Notes: generated by a model from the letters alone, not told the origin. Positions 35,715 through 42,130 are shown, numbered from the stretch's first letter. The stretch: 64,000 nucleotides of DNA from Alphaproteobacteria bacterium (GCA_028277405.1 JANQGH010000100.1:186001-250000), one strand, 5' to 3'. Numbers and translations: made by a program.

Positions 35715-36569
35715 TCAAAGGCCCAGCCTTCGCAAGGTGGCGTCTATGGGCCGTGAATAGGCGGCGTCCCAATAGCGGACGTGAACCAGGAGCGGATAGA
35801 TGTTGTAGATGTCGCGCCGCAGGTCGAAAAAGCCCTCGTCGATCGGGCGCAGCGCGCGATAGGCGGCGAAGAAATCCTCCGTCACCGTGTCGAACAGGGT
35901 CATGTAGGCCAGCTCGATCTCCGGGTGGCCCCAATAGATCGCCGGGTCGATCAGCCCGACGATCCTGTCACCCTTGTGCAGCAGATTGCCGGTCCACAAA
36001 TCGCCATGCAGCAGGGACGGATGATCGGGTTCGTGCAGGTAGCGGTCGAGCCGGCCGGCAAGCCGGTCGATGCGGGCGGCAAGCTCATGCGACACGGTTC
36101 CTTCGCGAACGCCTTCGCGGACCATGTGGCTGAGCCGCTGTTCGGCGAAAAAGGGCAGCCATCGCTCAGACGCCGGATTGGGCTGGTCCAGCTTGCCAAT
36201 GACCGTATCGTACGGGTAGCCAATCGCCGGACGGGCCATCGAGTGAAGCTCGGCCAGCAGGCGGCCCGCGTGGCGCTGTGCGGCCGGACCAGGGATGCCG
36301 GGGTCGTGGTCGAGAAACTCAAGCACCAGGGCGGCATCGTCGCCATGGACGACCCGCGGCAGCGGCGCGTCGCTGTCGCGGGCGAGGTCGGCGAGCATGC
36401 GCCGCTCCAACGCCAGATTGTCGGCACCCGTCTTGACCACCAGCCTTGTGCCATCGGCAAAGTCGGCGCGCATGACCGTGCCGGTCGAGGCGCCCGTCAG
36501 AGTGGTGAGCCGATCGGGCCGCTTGCCGAGGATAGTCTCCAGGCGCGCTGCGAGCACGGTGGCGTTCAA
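35715..36569 (-). CDS. Fructosamine/ribulosamine kinase family protein
   Basis: A 284-residue kinase of the fructosamine-3-kinase family. The small-lobe nucleotide region has LVVKTGADNLALERRMLADL; the catalytic Asp is in PSLLHGDLWTGNLLH, and the Mg-binding Asp in IVGLIDPAIYWGHPEIELA. These enzymes phosphorylate sugar adducts on protein lysines so that the adduct falls off (deglycation). Its start overlaps the stop of the upstream low-MW phosphatase gene by 4 bp, a known partner of such kinases. Confidence 0.9.
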   Translation of the reverse strand: MNATVLAARLETILGKRPDRLTTLTGASTGTVMRADFADGTRLVVKTGADNLALERRMLADLARDSDAPLPRVVHGDDAALVLEFLDHDPGIPGPAAQRHAGRLLAELHSMARPAIGYPYDTVIGKLDQPNPASERWLPFFAEQRLSHMVREGVREGTVSHELAARIDRLAGRLDRYLHEPDHPSLLHGDLWTGNLLHKGDRIVGLIDPAIYWGHPEIELAYMTLFDTVTEDFFAAYRALRPIDEGFFDLRRDIYNIYPLLVHVRYWDAAYSRPIDATLRRLGL

Positions 36570-37051
36570 CGTTGCGCCAGTTCGCCGGCCAGCAAGGCGC
36601 GCAGCAGGCCGTCCGTGCCGGCCTCGATCAGATCGAGCGCGTAGTCATAGTCGACCGCGTCGCCATGATAGGGATCCGGGACGTCGCGGGCGTCCAGATG
36701 CCGCGCGAAGTCCAAGAACATCACCACCTTCGCGCGCGTGCCGGGGGGCGCCTGTCGCTCCAGCAATCGCCGATGACCGTGATCCATAGCCAAGATCAGG
36801 TCGAAGCGGTGGAAATCCTCCGGCTCGACCTTGCGGGCCCTCAGCGAGGACAGGTCGTAACCCCGGCCTAGGGCATGGCGCTGGGCCATGGCATCCGGCG
36901 CGTCGCCGACATGGAAGGCGTGGGTGCCCGCGCTGTCGCAGATGACCTCCTGTGTAAGGCCTTCCCGCTCAAGCTTGGCCATCATCACGCCCTCGGCCGT
37001 CGGCGACCGGCAAATGTTGCCCGTGCAGACAAACAGCACGCTGAAGCCCAT
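36566..37051 (-). CDS. Low-molecular-weight protein-tyrosine-phosphatase family enzyme
   Basis: A 161-residue LMW-PTP. The P-loop VLFVCTGNICRSPTAEGVMM (CX5RS) is at residues about 5-24, and the acid loop DVPDPYHGDAVDYD carries the DP motif near residue 127. A much longer open frame runs upstream, but the family starts at ATG 37051. In fructosamine-kinase operons such LMW-PTPs have been described as acting on ribulosamine-5-phosphate adducts rather than phosphotyrosine. The 4-bp overlap with the kinase gene supports that role here. Confidence 0.9.
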   Translation of the reverse strand: MGFSVLFVCTGNICRSPTAEGVMMAKLEREGLTQEVICDSAGTHAFHVGDAPDAMAQRHALGRGYDLSSLRARKVEPEDFHRFDLILAMDHGHRRLLERQAPPGTRAKVVMFLDFARHLDARDVPDPYHGDAVDYDYALDLIEAGTDGLLRALLAGELAQR

Positions 37052-37113
37052 GCGCACGACCCCTCGAATTCGCTCTGGACGGAATGGCAGAGCATAGCAA
37101 ATGATGGTTTGCA

Positions 37114-37845
37114 ATGATTGATACTTTGAAGAAGACCGATCGGATCGTGATTTTGACCGGCGCCGGGATTTCCAAGGAATCCGGCCTGGAAACATTTCGC
37201 GATCCCGACGGTATCTGGGCGCGCCACTCGATCGACGAGGTTGCGACGCCGGAGGCGTTCGCGCGGAACCCTGGGCTGGTCCACCGCTTCTACAACGCGC
37301 GCCGCAGACTGCTGGATGATCCCGCGATCCAGCCGAACGCGGCTCACCACGCGCTGGCCGCCCTGGAGGCCAACTGGCAAGGCGAGGTGCTGCTCGTGAC
37401 CCAGAATGTCGACGACCTGCATGACCGCGCCGGCTCGCGCAATCTGATCCATATGCATGGCGAAATCGCCAAGATCCGCTGTGTCTTCTGCGGCGATGTC
37501 CGCCGGCAGATCCGCGACCTTTCGCCAGACACGCCGTGCGACGCCTGCGGCCGAAGTGGCGGGTTGCGCCCGGATGTGGTTTGGTTCGGCGAGATGCCGC
37601 GCGACATGGACCGGATCGGCGCCGCCATCGAGGATTGCGCCTTGTTCGTCTCGATCGGAACGTCGGGCACGGTCTATCCCGCCGCCGGCTTCGTGCATGA
37701 GGCCAGATACAACGACCGCGACGCCCATTGCGTTGAGCTGAACCTCGAGGAAACGGACACCAGCCCGATGTTTCACGACAGCCGCAAAGGCAGGGCGACC
37801 GAGCTGGTGCCGGCGCTGGTCGACGCGCTGTTGGCCTCGACATGA
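37114..37845 (+). CDS. cobB: NAD-dependent protein deacylase of the sirtuin family
   Basis: A 243-residue sirtuin. NAD-binding motif VILTGAGISKESGLETFRDP is at the N-terminus, then TQNVDDLHDRAG and the catalytic His in LIHMHGEIAKIRC. Zinc Cys pairs are in RCVFCGD and PCDACGR. FYNARRRLLD carries the Tyr and Arg that, in CobB/SIRT5-type enzymes, bind the carboxyl group of succinyl- or malonyl-lysine, so desuccinylase activity is likely alongside deacetylation. Its stop overlaps the next gene's start by 4 bp. Confidence 0.92.
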   Translation: MIDTLKKTDRIVILTGAGISKESGLETFRDPDGIWARHSIDEVATPEAFARNPGLVHRFYNARRRLLDDPAIQPNAAHHALAALEANWQGEVLLVTQNVDDLHDRAGSRNLIHMHGEIAKIRCVFCGDVRRQIRDLSPDTPCDACGRSGGLRPDVVWFGEMPRDMDRIGAAIEDCALFVSIGTSGTVYPAAGFVHEARYNDRDAHCVELNLEETDTSPMFHDSRKGRATELVPALVDALLAST

Positions 37846-38432
37846 GCGGCGCCGGAGACTTGGCGACAATCCTGGCCGAGGCCCGGGCCTGCACGGTCTG
37901 TGCCGCCCATCTGCCCCTGGGGCCGCGCCCGGTGCTGCGCGCGCACCCGAAGGCCCGGCTGGTGATCATCGGCCAAGCGCCGGGCACCAAGGTGCATGCC
38001 AGCGGCATCCCCTGGAACGACCCGTCGGGCGACCGGCTGCGCGACTGGCTGGCGATCGACCGGGACGCGTTCTACGACGAAAGCCGGATCGCCATCGTGC
38101 CGATGGGATTCTGCTACCCCGGGGTGGACAAGAATGGCGGCGATGCCCCGCCGCGCCCGGAATGCGCGCCGCTGTGGCACGAGCGCGTCTTGGCCCACTT
38201 GCCGGACGTGAAGCTGACGTTGCTGGTCGGCCAGTACGCCCAGCGGTTCTATCTTGGCAAGCGCCGCGCCAAGACGATGACGGACACCGTGCGCAACTGG
38301 CGCGCCTATCAGCCCACGCATCTGCCCCTGCCCCACCCCAGTTGGCGCAACACCGCCTGGCTGAAGCGCAACCCGTGGTTCGAGGCCGAGATCCTGCCGG
38401 TCCTGCGGCGAACGGTCGCCGAGCTTCTCTGA
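37842..38432 (+). CDS. Uracil-DNA glycosylase superfamily protein
   Basis: A 196-residue protein of the COG1573-type UDG superfamily. The active-site block is LVIIGQAPGTKVHASGIPWN with DPSGDRLRDW; a second conserved part is PLPHPSWRN (family His). Two Cys near residue 17-20 (ACTVCAAHLP) may contribute to an iron-sulfur site, but the full four-Cys set is not evident. Coupled to the sirtuin gene by a 4-bp overlap. It could be a repair glycosylase or a divergent paralogue without uracil activity. Confidence 0.85.
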   Translation: MSGAGDLATILAEARACTVCAAHLPLGPRPVLRAHPKARLVIIGQAPGTKVHASGIPWNDPSGDRLRDWLAIDRDAFYDESRIAIVPMGFCYPGVDKNGGDAPPRPECAPLWHERVLAHLPDVKLTLLVGQYAQRFYLGKRRAKTMTDTVRNWRAYQPTHLPLPHPSWRNTAWLKRNPWFEAEILPVLRRTVAELL

Positions 38433-38528
38433 AAAACCAATCGTGATCGGGTTGAAGTCGCCCCGACTTGCTGCCAAAAGTAGTGCTTTAGCTTCGCTGC
38501 TTTGCTGCAATCCGGGGGAAGCAAGAGC

Positions 38529-38816
38529 GTGATCAGACACATCGTGATGTTCAGCGCCAAACGGCCCGAGGATGTCGAGACCATCCATCAGGGCCTGAAG
38601 CTGCTGCAGGGGATACCCGCAGCCCAGCGCCTGGAAGTATCGCACAATCAGAAGACCGACCAGCTTGGCAACGAGATCGACGTGGTCGTCTATGGCGAGT
38701 TCGCCGACGACAAGGCGCTGGCCGACTTCAAGGCGCACGATCTCTATCAGCAATCAATTGGCATCGTCCGGCCGCTCCGCGAGCTCAGGGTGGCCGCGGA
38801 CTACGAGGTTCCGTAA
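38529..38816 (+). CDS. Dabb-domain (stress-responsive A/B barrel) protein
   Basis: A 95-residue ferredoxin-like Dabb protein. The start is taken as GTG 38529, which follows a GGGGGAAG ribosome site. It opens with IRHIVMFSAKRPEDVETIHQ, then LEVSHNQKTDQLGNEIDVVV and DLYQQSIGIVRPLRELRVAA, the usual Dabb block. These small dimeric proteins occur in many bacteria; the substrate or role is unclear. A short hairpin (38823-38839, CGGCCC with GGGCCG) follows the stop but lacks a T-run. Confidence 0.75.
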   Translation: MIRHIVMFSAKRPEDVETIHQGLKLLQGIPAAQRLEVSHNQKTDQLGNEIDVVVYGEFADDKALADFKAHDLYQQSIGIVRPLRELRVAADYEVP

Positions 38817-39072
38817 AGCCGACGGCCCAAATAGGGCCGCCGCCGTACAGGATTCAAGCCGGCTGGTGTTCGGAACAGGGTTGTTTTTCGGCCTGACCGT
38901 GCCCCCAGTTTCGGCCAAGAAGCGGCCTTGAAAGCATCATCCGGGCACCGCGTTTACCGCACGCTATGGCCGCAAAGCGGGGCCAGTTTCTCGCCCCAAG
39001 GTCGGACGGTCCGGCCTTGGGCCGATGAACGGCATCGGCCCCTCACATCCGATGAAATTGGAGGAAGATCCA

Positions 39073-39318
39073 ATGAGGAAGACCCCGATAGCCATGGCTC
39101 TGGCCGCCTTCCTGGCGTCCACGGCCGCCATCGCTGCCGAAGGGGACTTCGTGGCAGCCGACACCAACATCGACGGCATGCTCTCTCTCGACGAGGTGCT
39201 CGCCATGCACCCCGAAGCGACGGAAGAGACGTTCATCGCCGCCGACCTGAACGGTGACGGCATGTTGTCGGAAGAGGAGTACGAAGCGGCGACCGGTGGC
39301 GCGGTCACCACACAGTAG
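39073..39318 (+). CDS. Small secreted EF-hand protein
   Basis: An 81-residue protein with signal peptide MRKTPIAMALAAFLASTAAI ending in AA, preceded by a TTGGAGGAAG ribosome site. The mature part has two EF-hand loops, DTNIDGMLSLDE and DLNGDGMLSEEE, each with the Asp/Asn/Gly pattern for calcium. It is likely a periplasmic calcium-binding protein. The terminator at 39350 follows. It is the last ordinary gene before the CRISPR-repeat region. Confidence 0.85.
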   Translation: MRKTPIAMALAAFLASTAAIAAEGDFVAADTNIDGMLSLDEVLAMHPEATEETFIAADLNGDGMLSEEEYEAATGGAVTTQ

Positions 39319-39349
39319 GCTCCTGCCAAACTCTCCATGACGAAGGACG

Positions 39350-39382
39350 ATGCCCCCGTCGCGAGAGCGGCGGGGGCATTTG
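39350..39382 (+). terminator. Probable rho-independent terminator of the EF-hand gene
   Basis: An inverted repeat (ATGCCCCCG at 39350-39358 pairing with CGGGGGCAT at 39371-39379) forms a GC-rich stem with a 12-nt loop and is followed by only a short T-run, so it is plausible but not strong. It lies about 30 bp after the EF-hand stop codon. Confidence 0.6.
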
Positions 39383-39391
39383 CCATGCGCG

Positions 39392-39420
39392 CCGTTCATC
39401 CCCGCGCGTGCGGGGAACGG
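39392..39420 (-). repeat. Solitary CRISPR type I-E-like repeat A
   Basis: This 29-bp copy matches the repeats of the array at 41.8 kb at 28 of 29 positions, with the mismatch at plus-strand position 2. It contains the core CCCCGCGCGTGCGGGG and the flanking GTTCAT and AACGG. No other copy lies within one 61-bp unit on either side. Read on the minus strand, the orientation used by canonical type I-E repeats, it begins CCGTTCCCC and ends GATGAACGG. Confidence 0.85.
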
Positions 39421-39652
39421 TGAACCGCCCGCCGGTCCTGCCGGCCATGCCAGCGGTCGGTCAGGCCGATGGTGAACGACGACGACGCCCGATCGATCAC
39501 CGCGATATGCTCGCGTCGGTCCACCCGGCATGGCGCATCCCGTCGACGGTGACGGTCGGGTCGGACAAGGGCCTCTCCCCAGCAGACTGGATCAGTAAAT
39601 TTCATATGGAAAAAACCTCGACGGCTAAGCAAATTCCATATTTGATAAAGTC
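39421..39652. other. Inter-repeat stretch upstream of brnT; possible transposase remnant
   Basis: No intact gene is seen in this stretch. In the plus frame the string STVTVGSDKGLSPADWIS resembles the GADKGYD-type strand of DDE transposases (IS5/IS1182-like), preceded by a Leu/Ala-rich part, so it could be a short transposase remnant. This resemblance is weak and should be treated as a guess. The last 50 bp are AT-rich and hold the probable brnTA promoter. Confidence 0.35.
39604..39641. promoter_or_regulatory. Inverted repeat upstream of brnT, likely BrnA operator
   Basis: Arms ATATGGAA (39604-39611) and TTCCATAT (39634-39641) form an 8-bp inverted repeat with 22 bp between, in an AT-rich patch ending 12 bp before the brnT start. 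BrnA antitoxins autoregulate their operon through their ribbon-helix-helix domain, so this is a reasonable operator candidate. The binding itself is an inference. Confidence 0.5.
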
Positions 39653-39925
39653 ATGCTCACATGGGACGAAAACAAAGCCGCCGCCAACCTCGCCAAGCAT
39701 GGCGTGGCCTTTGACGCAGTTGCCGGTTTCGATTGGCAAACCGCCGAAATCACCGTCGATCGGCGCCGCGCCTATGGCGAGGTCCGCAACCTGGCCACCG
39801 GGTACATCGGCGAACGGCTTTATGTCCTAGTCTATGTTGAGCGCGGCGATGACATCCGTGTCATCAGCCTGCGCAAGGCCAACGCCAGAGAGGTGACCCG
39901 ATATGACGAACAAACAGCCGACTAA
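39653..39925 (+). CDS. brnT: BrnT-type toxin (type II TA, DUF497)
   Basis: A 90-residue protein of the BrnT ribonuclease-toxin family. It opens MLTWDENKAAANLAKHGVAF, followed by VDRRRAYGEVRNLATGYIG and the C-terminal RGDDIRVISLRKANAREVTR. The RISxRxA-type end is the family mark. It overlaps the brnA start by 23 bp, the standard toxin-then-antitoxin order. Both ends look complete. BrnT is an RNase that blocks translation until bound by BrnA. Confidence 0.88.
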   Translation: MLTWDENKAAANLAKHGVAFDAVAGFDWQTAEITVDRRRAYGEVRNLATGYIGERLYVLVYVERGDDIRVISLRKANAREVTRYDEQTAD

Positions 39926-40265
39926 GGGCCGCAAGCTCAACCCAAGGGCTCAGCGCGCGCTCGACCTCATCAGCGACGAAGAGGATCGCCGGATCACCGA
40001 GGCGGCGCTCAGCGACCCCGACAACCCGCCCCTGACCGACGAGGACTTTGCCCGCATGCGGCCCGCCCGCGAGGTCGTGCCCCACATCGTCGCCAACCCG
40101 CCCAGGAAGGTGCGCGGTCCCCAGAAGGCGCCGAAGAAGGAACAGATCGCGCTCAGCGTCGACCCCGACGTCCTGGCCTTTTTCCGCTCCACCGGCAAGG
40201 GCTGGCAAACCCGCATGAACGAGGCCCTCCGCGACGCCATGAAGCGGTTGAAGCGGGCGTCGTGA
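39903..40265 (+). CDS. brnA: BrnA-type antitoxin
   Basis: A 120-residue antitoxin partner. The C-terminal ribbon-helix-helix block is IALSVDPDVLAFFRSTGKGW then QTRMNEALRDAMKR, the DUF4415/BrnA signature. The N-terminal and middle parts are charged and disordered. It lies directly after brnT and stops 1 bp before the convergent unknown ORF. It should neutralise BrnT and repress the operon. Confidence 0.88.
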   Translation: MTNKQPTKGRKLNPRAQRALDLISDEEDRRITEAALSDPDNPPLTDEDFARMRPAREVVPHIVANPPRKVRGPQKAPKKEQIALSVDPDVLAFFRSTGKGWQTRMNEALRDAMKRLKRAS

Positions 40266-40266
40266 C

Positions 40267-40701
40267 TCAGGGCTCCGAGGACTTGCTTGCCTGCTCCTCG
40301 GCGACCTCTTGCATGATCTCGACATCCTCCTGCGATAGAGGCGGCAACTGAACTGCCGCGGCGATAAGTTCCGGAGCGCGCACAACTCGCTGGTAGCACG
40401 CATGCATCCGCGACTTTACTTCCGGTTCTTTGTCGACGTAGTTCCCCGGTCTCATCAGACGGTAGTCACGGGCAGCCACACAGGCCTCCCAAAACGCTGA
40501 CCTTGCACCGCCGGCCAGATAGAGATTGTTGCGTTCAAACCAATTGAAACAGAAGCTGACGTGCTCATCGCCAGTTCCGGTGTGCAGGCTACCCAACAGT
40601 TGTCGTGCAAGTACGTAGGCCTCTTGATGCTTCTCGATTCTCGACTCGCTGGCGGCCAGCCGCAACGCCAGTTCGGTTTGCAACGCACTCCGGCGCCTCA
40701 T
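40267..40701 (-). CDS. Unknown protein, probably truncated at the CRISPR repeat
   Basis: A 144-residue open frame on the minus strand, convergent with brnA. Its ATG is the ATG inside CRISPR repeat B (GGGGATG), so its first codons are in the repeat edge. The body has RIEKHQEAYVLARQLLGSLH and FERNNLYLAGGARSAFWEAC. This recalls the C-terminal soluble part of small membrane-anchored hypothetical proteins that begin with a TM, so an N-terminal anchor may have been lost. The family and function are not known. The gene may be intact by accident or a fragment. Confidence 0.5.
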   Translation of the reverse strand: MRRRSALQTELALRLAASESRIEKHQEAYVLARQLLGSLHTGTGDEHVSFCFNWFERNNLYLAGGARSAFWEACVAARDYRLMRPGNYVDKEPEVKSRMHACYQRVVRAPELIAAAVQLPPLSQEDVEIMQEVAEEQASKSSEP

Positions 40702-40722
40702 CCCCGCGCGTGCGGGGAACGG
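40694..40722 (-). repeat. Solitary CRISPR type I-E-like repeat B
   Basis: The copy matches the array repeat at 27 of 29 positions; the two mismatches are at plus-strand positions 3 and 4. The hairpin core CCCCGCGCGTGCGGGG is intact. It is 1.27 kb from repeat A and 1.04 kb from the array. The ATG within it starts the minus-strand ORF at 40267-40701. On its other side begins a gene fragment read rightward. Confidence 0.85.
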
Positions 40723-40827
40723 GCCGATATCGGCGCTGTGATCCGGCGCAAGCCTTTGGCGGTCCGCATCCGGGCGTGTCGGCTGGGCTTGACCAAGCGC
40801 CGGGCGCGTAAAGGGCCGGCGTCATGA
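40723..40827 (+). pseudogene. Fragment of a helix-turn-helix-type gene, cut at CRISPR repeat B
   Basis: Reading on directly from the repeat, 34 codons (ADIGAVIRRKPLAVRIRACR, then LGLTKRRARKGPAS) end at a TGA. The strings LAVRIRACRLGLTKRR resemble the recognition-helix end of small HTH/SANT-like DNA-binding proteins, which normally have a longer N-terminal part. The upstream open frame consists of CRISPR repeat peptide, so the fragment is most simply the 3' end of a gene truncated exactly at the repeat. Its stop overlaps the start of the next ORF (ATGA), suggesting the downstream ORF was its operon partner. Confidence 0.5.
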
Positions 40828-41069
40828 GGATGCGGCGCTATCGCTACCGGCCGGAGCTTTGCCACGTCGAAGCGAGGTTCACGCCGTCGACCACGGGCGG
40901 AACCTGGGTCGTCTCAGCGCCAACCAAGATGGTCGTTGCGGGGGGCGTGATGGTGTTGACCCGCGCCGAATTCAACGAGCTATTCGAGCTGGTGCCGGAA
41001 CCGAAACCGCGCGGCCGGTTCAGTCGCCTTTGGCGTAGCTTGCTGGGCGCTGAAAGTGAGGCTGACTGA
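40824..41069 (+). CDS. Small protein of unknown function
   Basis: An 81-residue frame starting at ATG 40824, coupled to the truncated HTH fragment by an ATGA overlap. It is beta-rich in the middle (GGTWVVSAPTKMVVAGGVMV) and ends with a basic, Trp-containing tail (RGRFSRLWRSLLGAESEAD). I do not recognise a family. The coupling to the preceding fragment suggests it belonged to the same operon, perhaps of plasmid or phage origin. Confidence 0.5.
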   Translation: MRMRRYRYRPELCHVEARFTPSTTGGTWVVSAPTKMVVAGGVMVLTRAEFNELFELVPEPKPRGRFSRLWRSLLGAESEAD

Positions 41070-41080
41070 TGGGGGCGGGC

Positions 41081-41542
41081 TTAGTCGTCGTCGACCAGGA
41101 CGTCCATGGGCACGTCGAGGGCCTTGGCGATCTTCTTAAGCGCGCTGACCGAACCGGGTTTGCGGCCGGCCTCTATATCGCGCAGGTAGGCCGCCGAAAT
41201 GCCCGTGGCGCGGGCGAGGTCGGTCACAAAGCGCATGCCGCGATGTTCGCGCCACGCCTGGACCGGTGTGGCGCCGTCGATTTCCCGCAACACGACCTCG
41301 TTAGGGATATCGAAGTCGCGCGGGGCCGCCAGCGCGGCGGCATCCTCCGCATCTTCAAGGCGGTTGGTGATTTCGTCCCAAACGTCGATCGTCACCACGA
41401 CCAGCCGAGGGCGGTTCGGCGCGTCAGTGTTCCACAGTTCCTCAATATCGGACGCGTCCGCAAGCCGCGTCAGAAGCGGTACGCGGTGCGTGTCATCGTC
41501 GGATTTGACTGTTTGTTCCCCTGCCAAAAAACTCATGGTCAT
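41081..41542 (-). CDS. XRE-family antitoxin, HigA-like
   Basis: A 153-residue protein with a C-terminal XRE helix-turn-helix: FVTDLARATGISAAYLRDIE then AGRKPGSVSALKKIAKAL. The first 80 residues are acidic and may be the toxin-binding part. The start ATG 41542 overlaps the toxin stop (ATGA), so it follows the HigB-like gene in a toxin-first order. It should neutralise the toxin and repress the operon. It appears complete, unlike its partner. Confidence 0.8.
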   Translation of the reverse strand: MTMSFLAGEQTVKSDDDTHRVPLLTRLADASDIEELWNTDAPNRPRLVVVTIDVWDEITNRLEDAEDAAALAAPRDFDIPNEVVLREIDGATPVQAWREHRGMRFVTDLARATGISAAYLRDIEAGRKPGSVSALKKIAKALDVPMDVLVDDD

Positions 41543-41757
41543 CGGTACACTCTCCTTCGTTTGGCGACGCGGACAACGCGGACCACTTGGGCCGCGCGGT
41601 CGATTTCGCACACTGCCCGCCAGTCGCCCTTGCGGACCCTATACGCTTCTTCGCGTTGTAGCGGCTTGGCGAAGCCGTGCCTGGCGAAGGGGTCGACCGT
41701 GACTTGCATCAGGGCTTCAATGATGCGTTGGGCATCCTGCTTTGGCAGGTCGGTCAA
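41539..41757 (-). CDS. RelE/HigB-type toxin, probably 5'-truncated at a CRISPR repeat
   Basis: The only start is TTG 41757, 3 bp from repeat R1. The 72 residues begin MTDLPKQDAQRIIEALMQVT and include EEAYRVRKGDWRAVCEIDRA and the terminal VVRVVRVAKRRRVYR, the RelE core. Full RelE/HigB toxins are about 85-95 residues and begin with a strand and helix before the LP motif, so about 15 residues are missing. Upstream in frame are only codons of the repeat (GDEPA). The toxin is either inactive or uses an altered N-terminus. It is coupled to the antitoxin by an ATGA overlap. Confidence 0.7.
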   Translation of the reverse strand: MTDLPKQDAQRIIEALMQVTVDPFARHGFAKPLQREEAYRVRKGDWRAVCEIDRAAQVVRVVRVAKRRRVYR

Positions 41758-41760
41758 CGC

Positions 41761-41911
41761 CGGTTCATCCCCGCGCGTGCGCGGAACGGTCTCTCCTGCT
41801 CGAACTTGAGCTTCCTAACGACGGTTCATCCCCGCGCGTGCGGGGAACGGCGGCAAAGGGCCATCACCGGTCCGCTCGAAACCGGTTCATCCCCGCGCGT
41901 GCGGGGAACGG
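41761..41911 (-). CRISPR. CRISPR mini-array, type I-E repeats (3 repeats, 2 spacers)
   Basis: Three 29-bp repeats at 41761-41789, 41822-41850 and 41883-41911 are separated by two 32-bp spacers, an exact 61-bp period. Repeats share the hairpin core CCCCGCGCGTGCGGGG; the 41761 copy has one substitution (GCGGGG to GCGCGG). The minus strand is the canonical reading (CCGTTCCCC to GATGAACCG), so transcription would enter from the right and leave toward the HigB-like gene. Repeat length and spacing fit type I-E. No cas genes are in the window. Confidence 0.92.
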
Positions 41912-42130
41912 GCTTCCTGTAATCTACCGAGGCGGAACGGTTTTCAGAAGGGGGGTGTGGCCACCGGCTTTTGGGGTGTCATTTCCGTCCCTTTATCCGC
42001 GCGCCGGCACGCCGTTGATGGCGCAAAACGCGACAGCCTCGGACGGCCGACATCGACCAGCATACGATGGTTCCGTGCCGGCGGCGGCGAAACCCTGCGC
42101 GCCGAGGGCCGACCACGCCAGGACGGCGTG
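41912..42130. other. Leader-side flank of the CRISPR mini-array
   Basis: With the array read on the minus strand, this 219-bp stretch sits upstream of the first repeat and would hold the leader. It is mixed in composition and not clearly AT-rich. A partial match to the repeat's 5' end (GGCGGAACGG, 41931-41940) lies 29 bp from the first repeat and may be an accident. No gene is supported here. Confidence 0.4.

Noticed and set aside
39043..39531. Minus-strand frame across the EF-hand gene and repeat A
   Set aside because: It is antisense to the EF-hand gene and its terminator and has no domain.
39392..41911. Integron-type gene cassettes as an explanation for the interval cargo
   Set aside because: There are no attC-like imperfect palindromes or integrase in the window, and the shared unit is clearly a 29-nt I-E CRISPR repeat.
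41912..41943. A third spacer right of the array
   Set aside because: No fourth repeat follows; the GGCGGAACGG similarity is too short and badly spaced.
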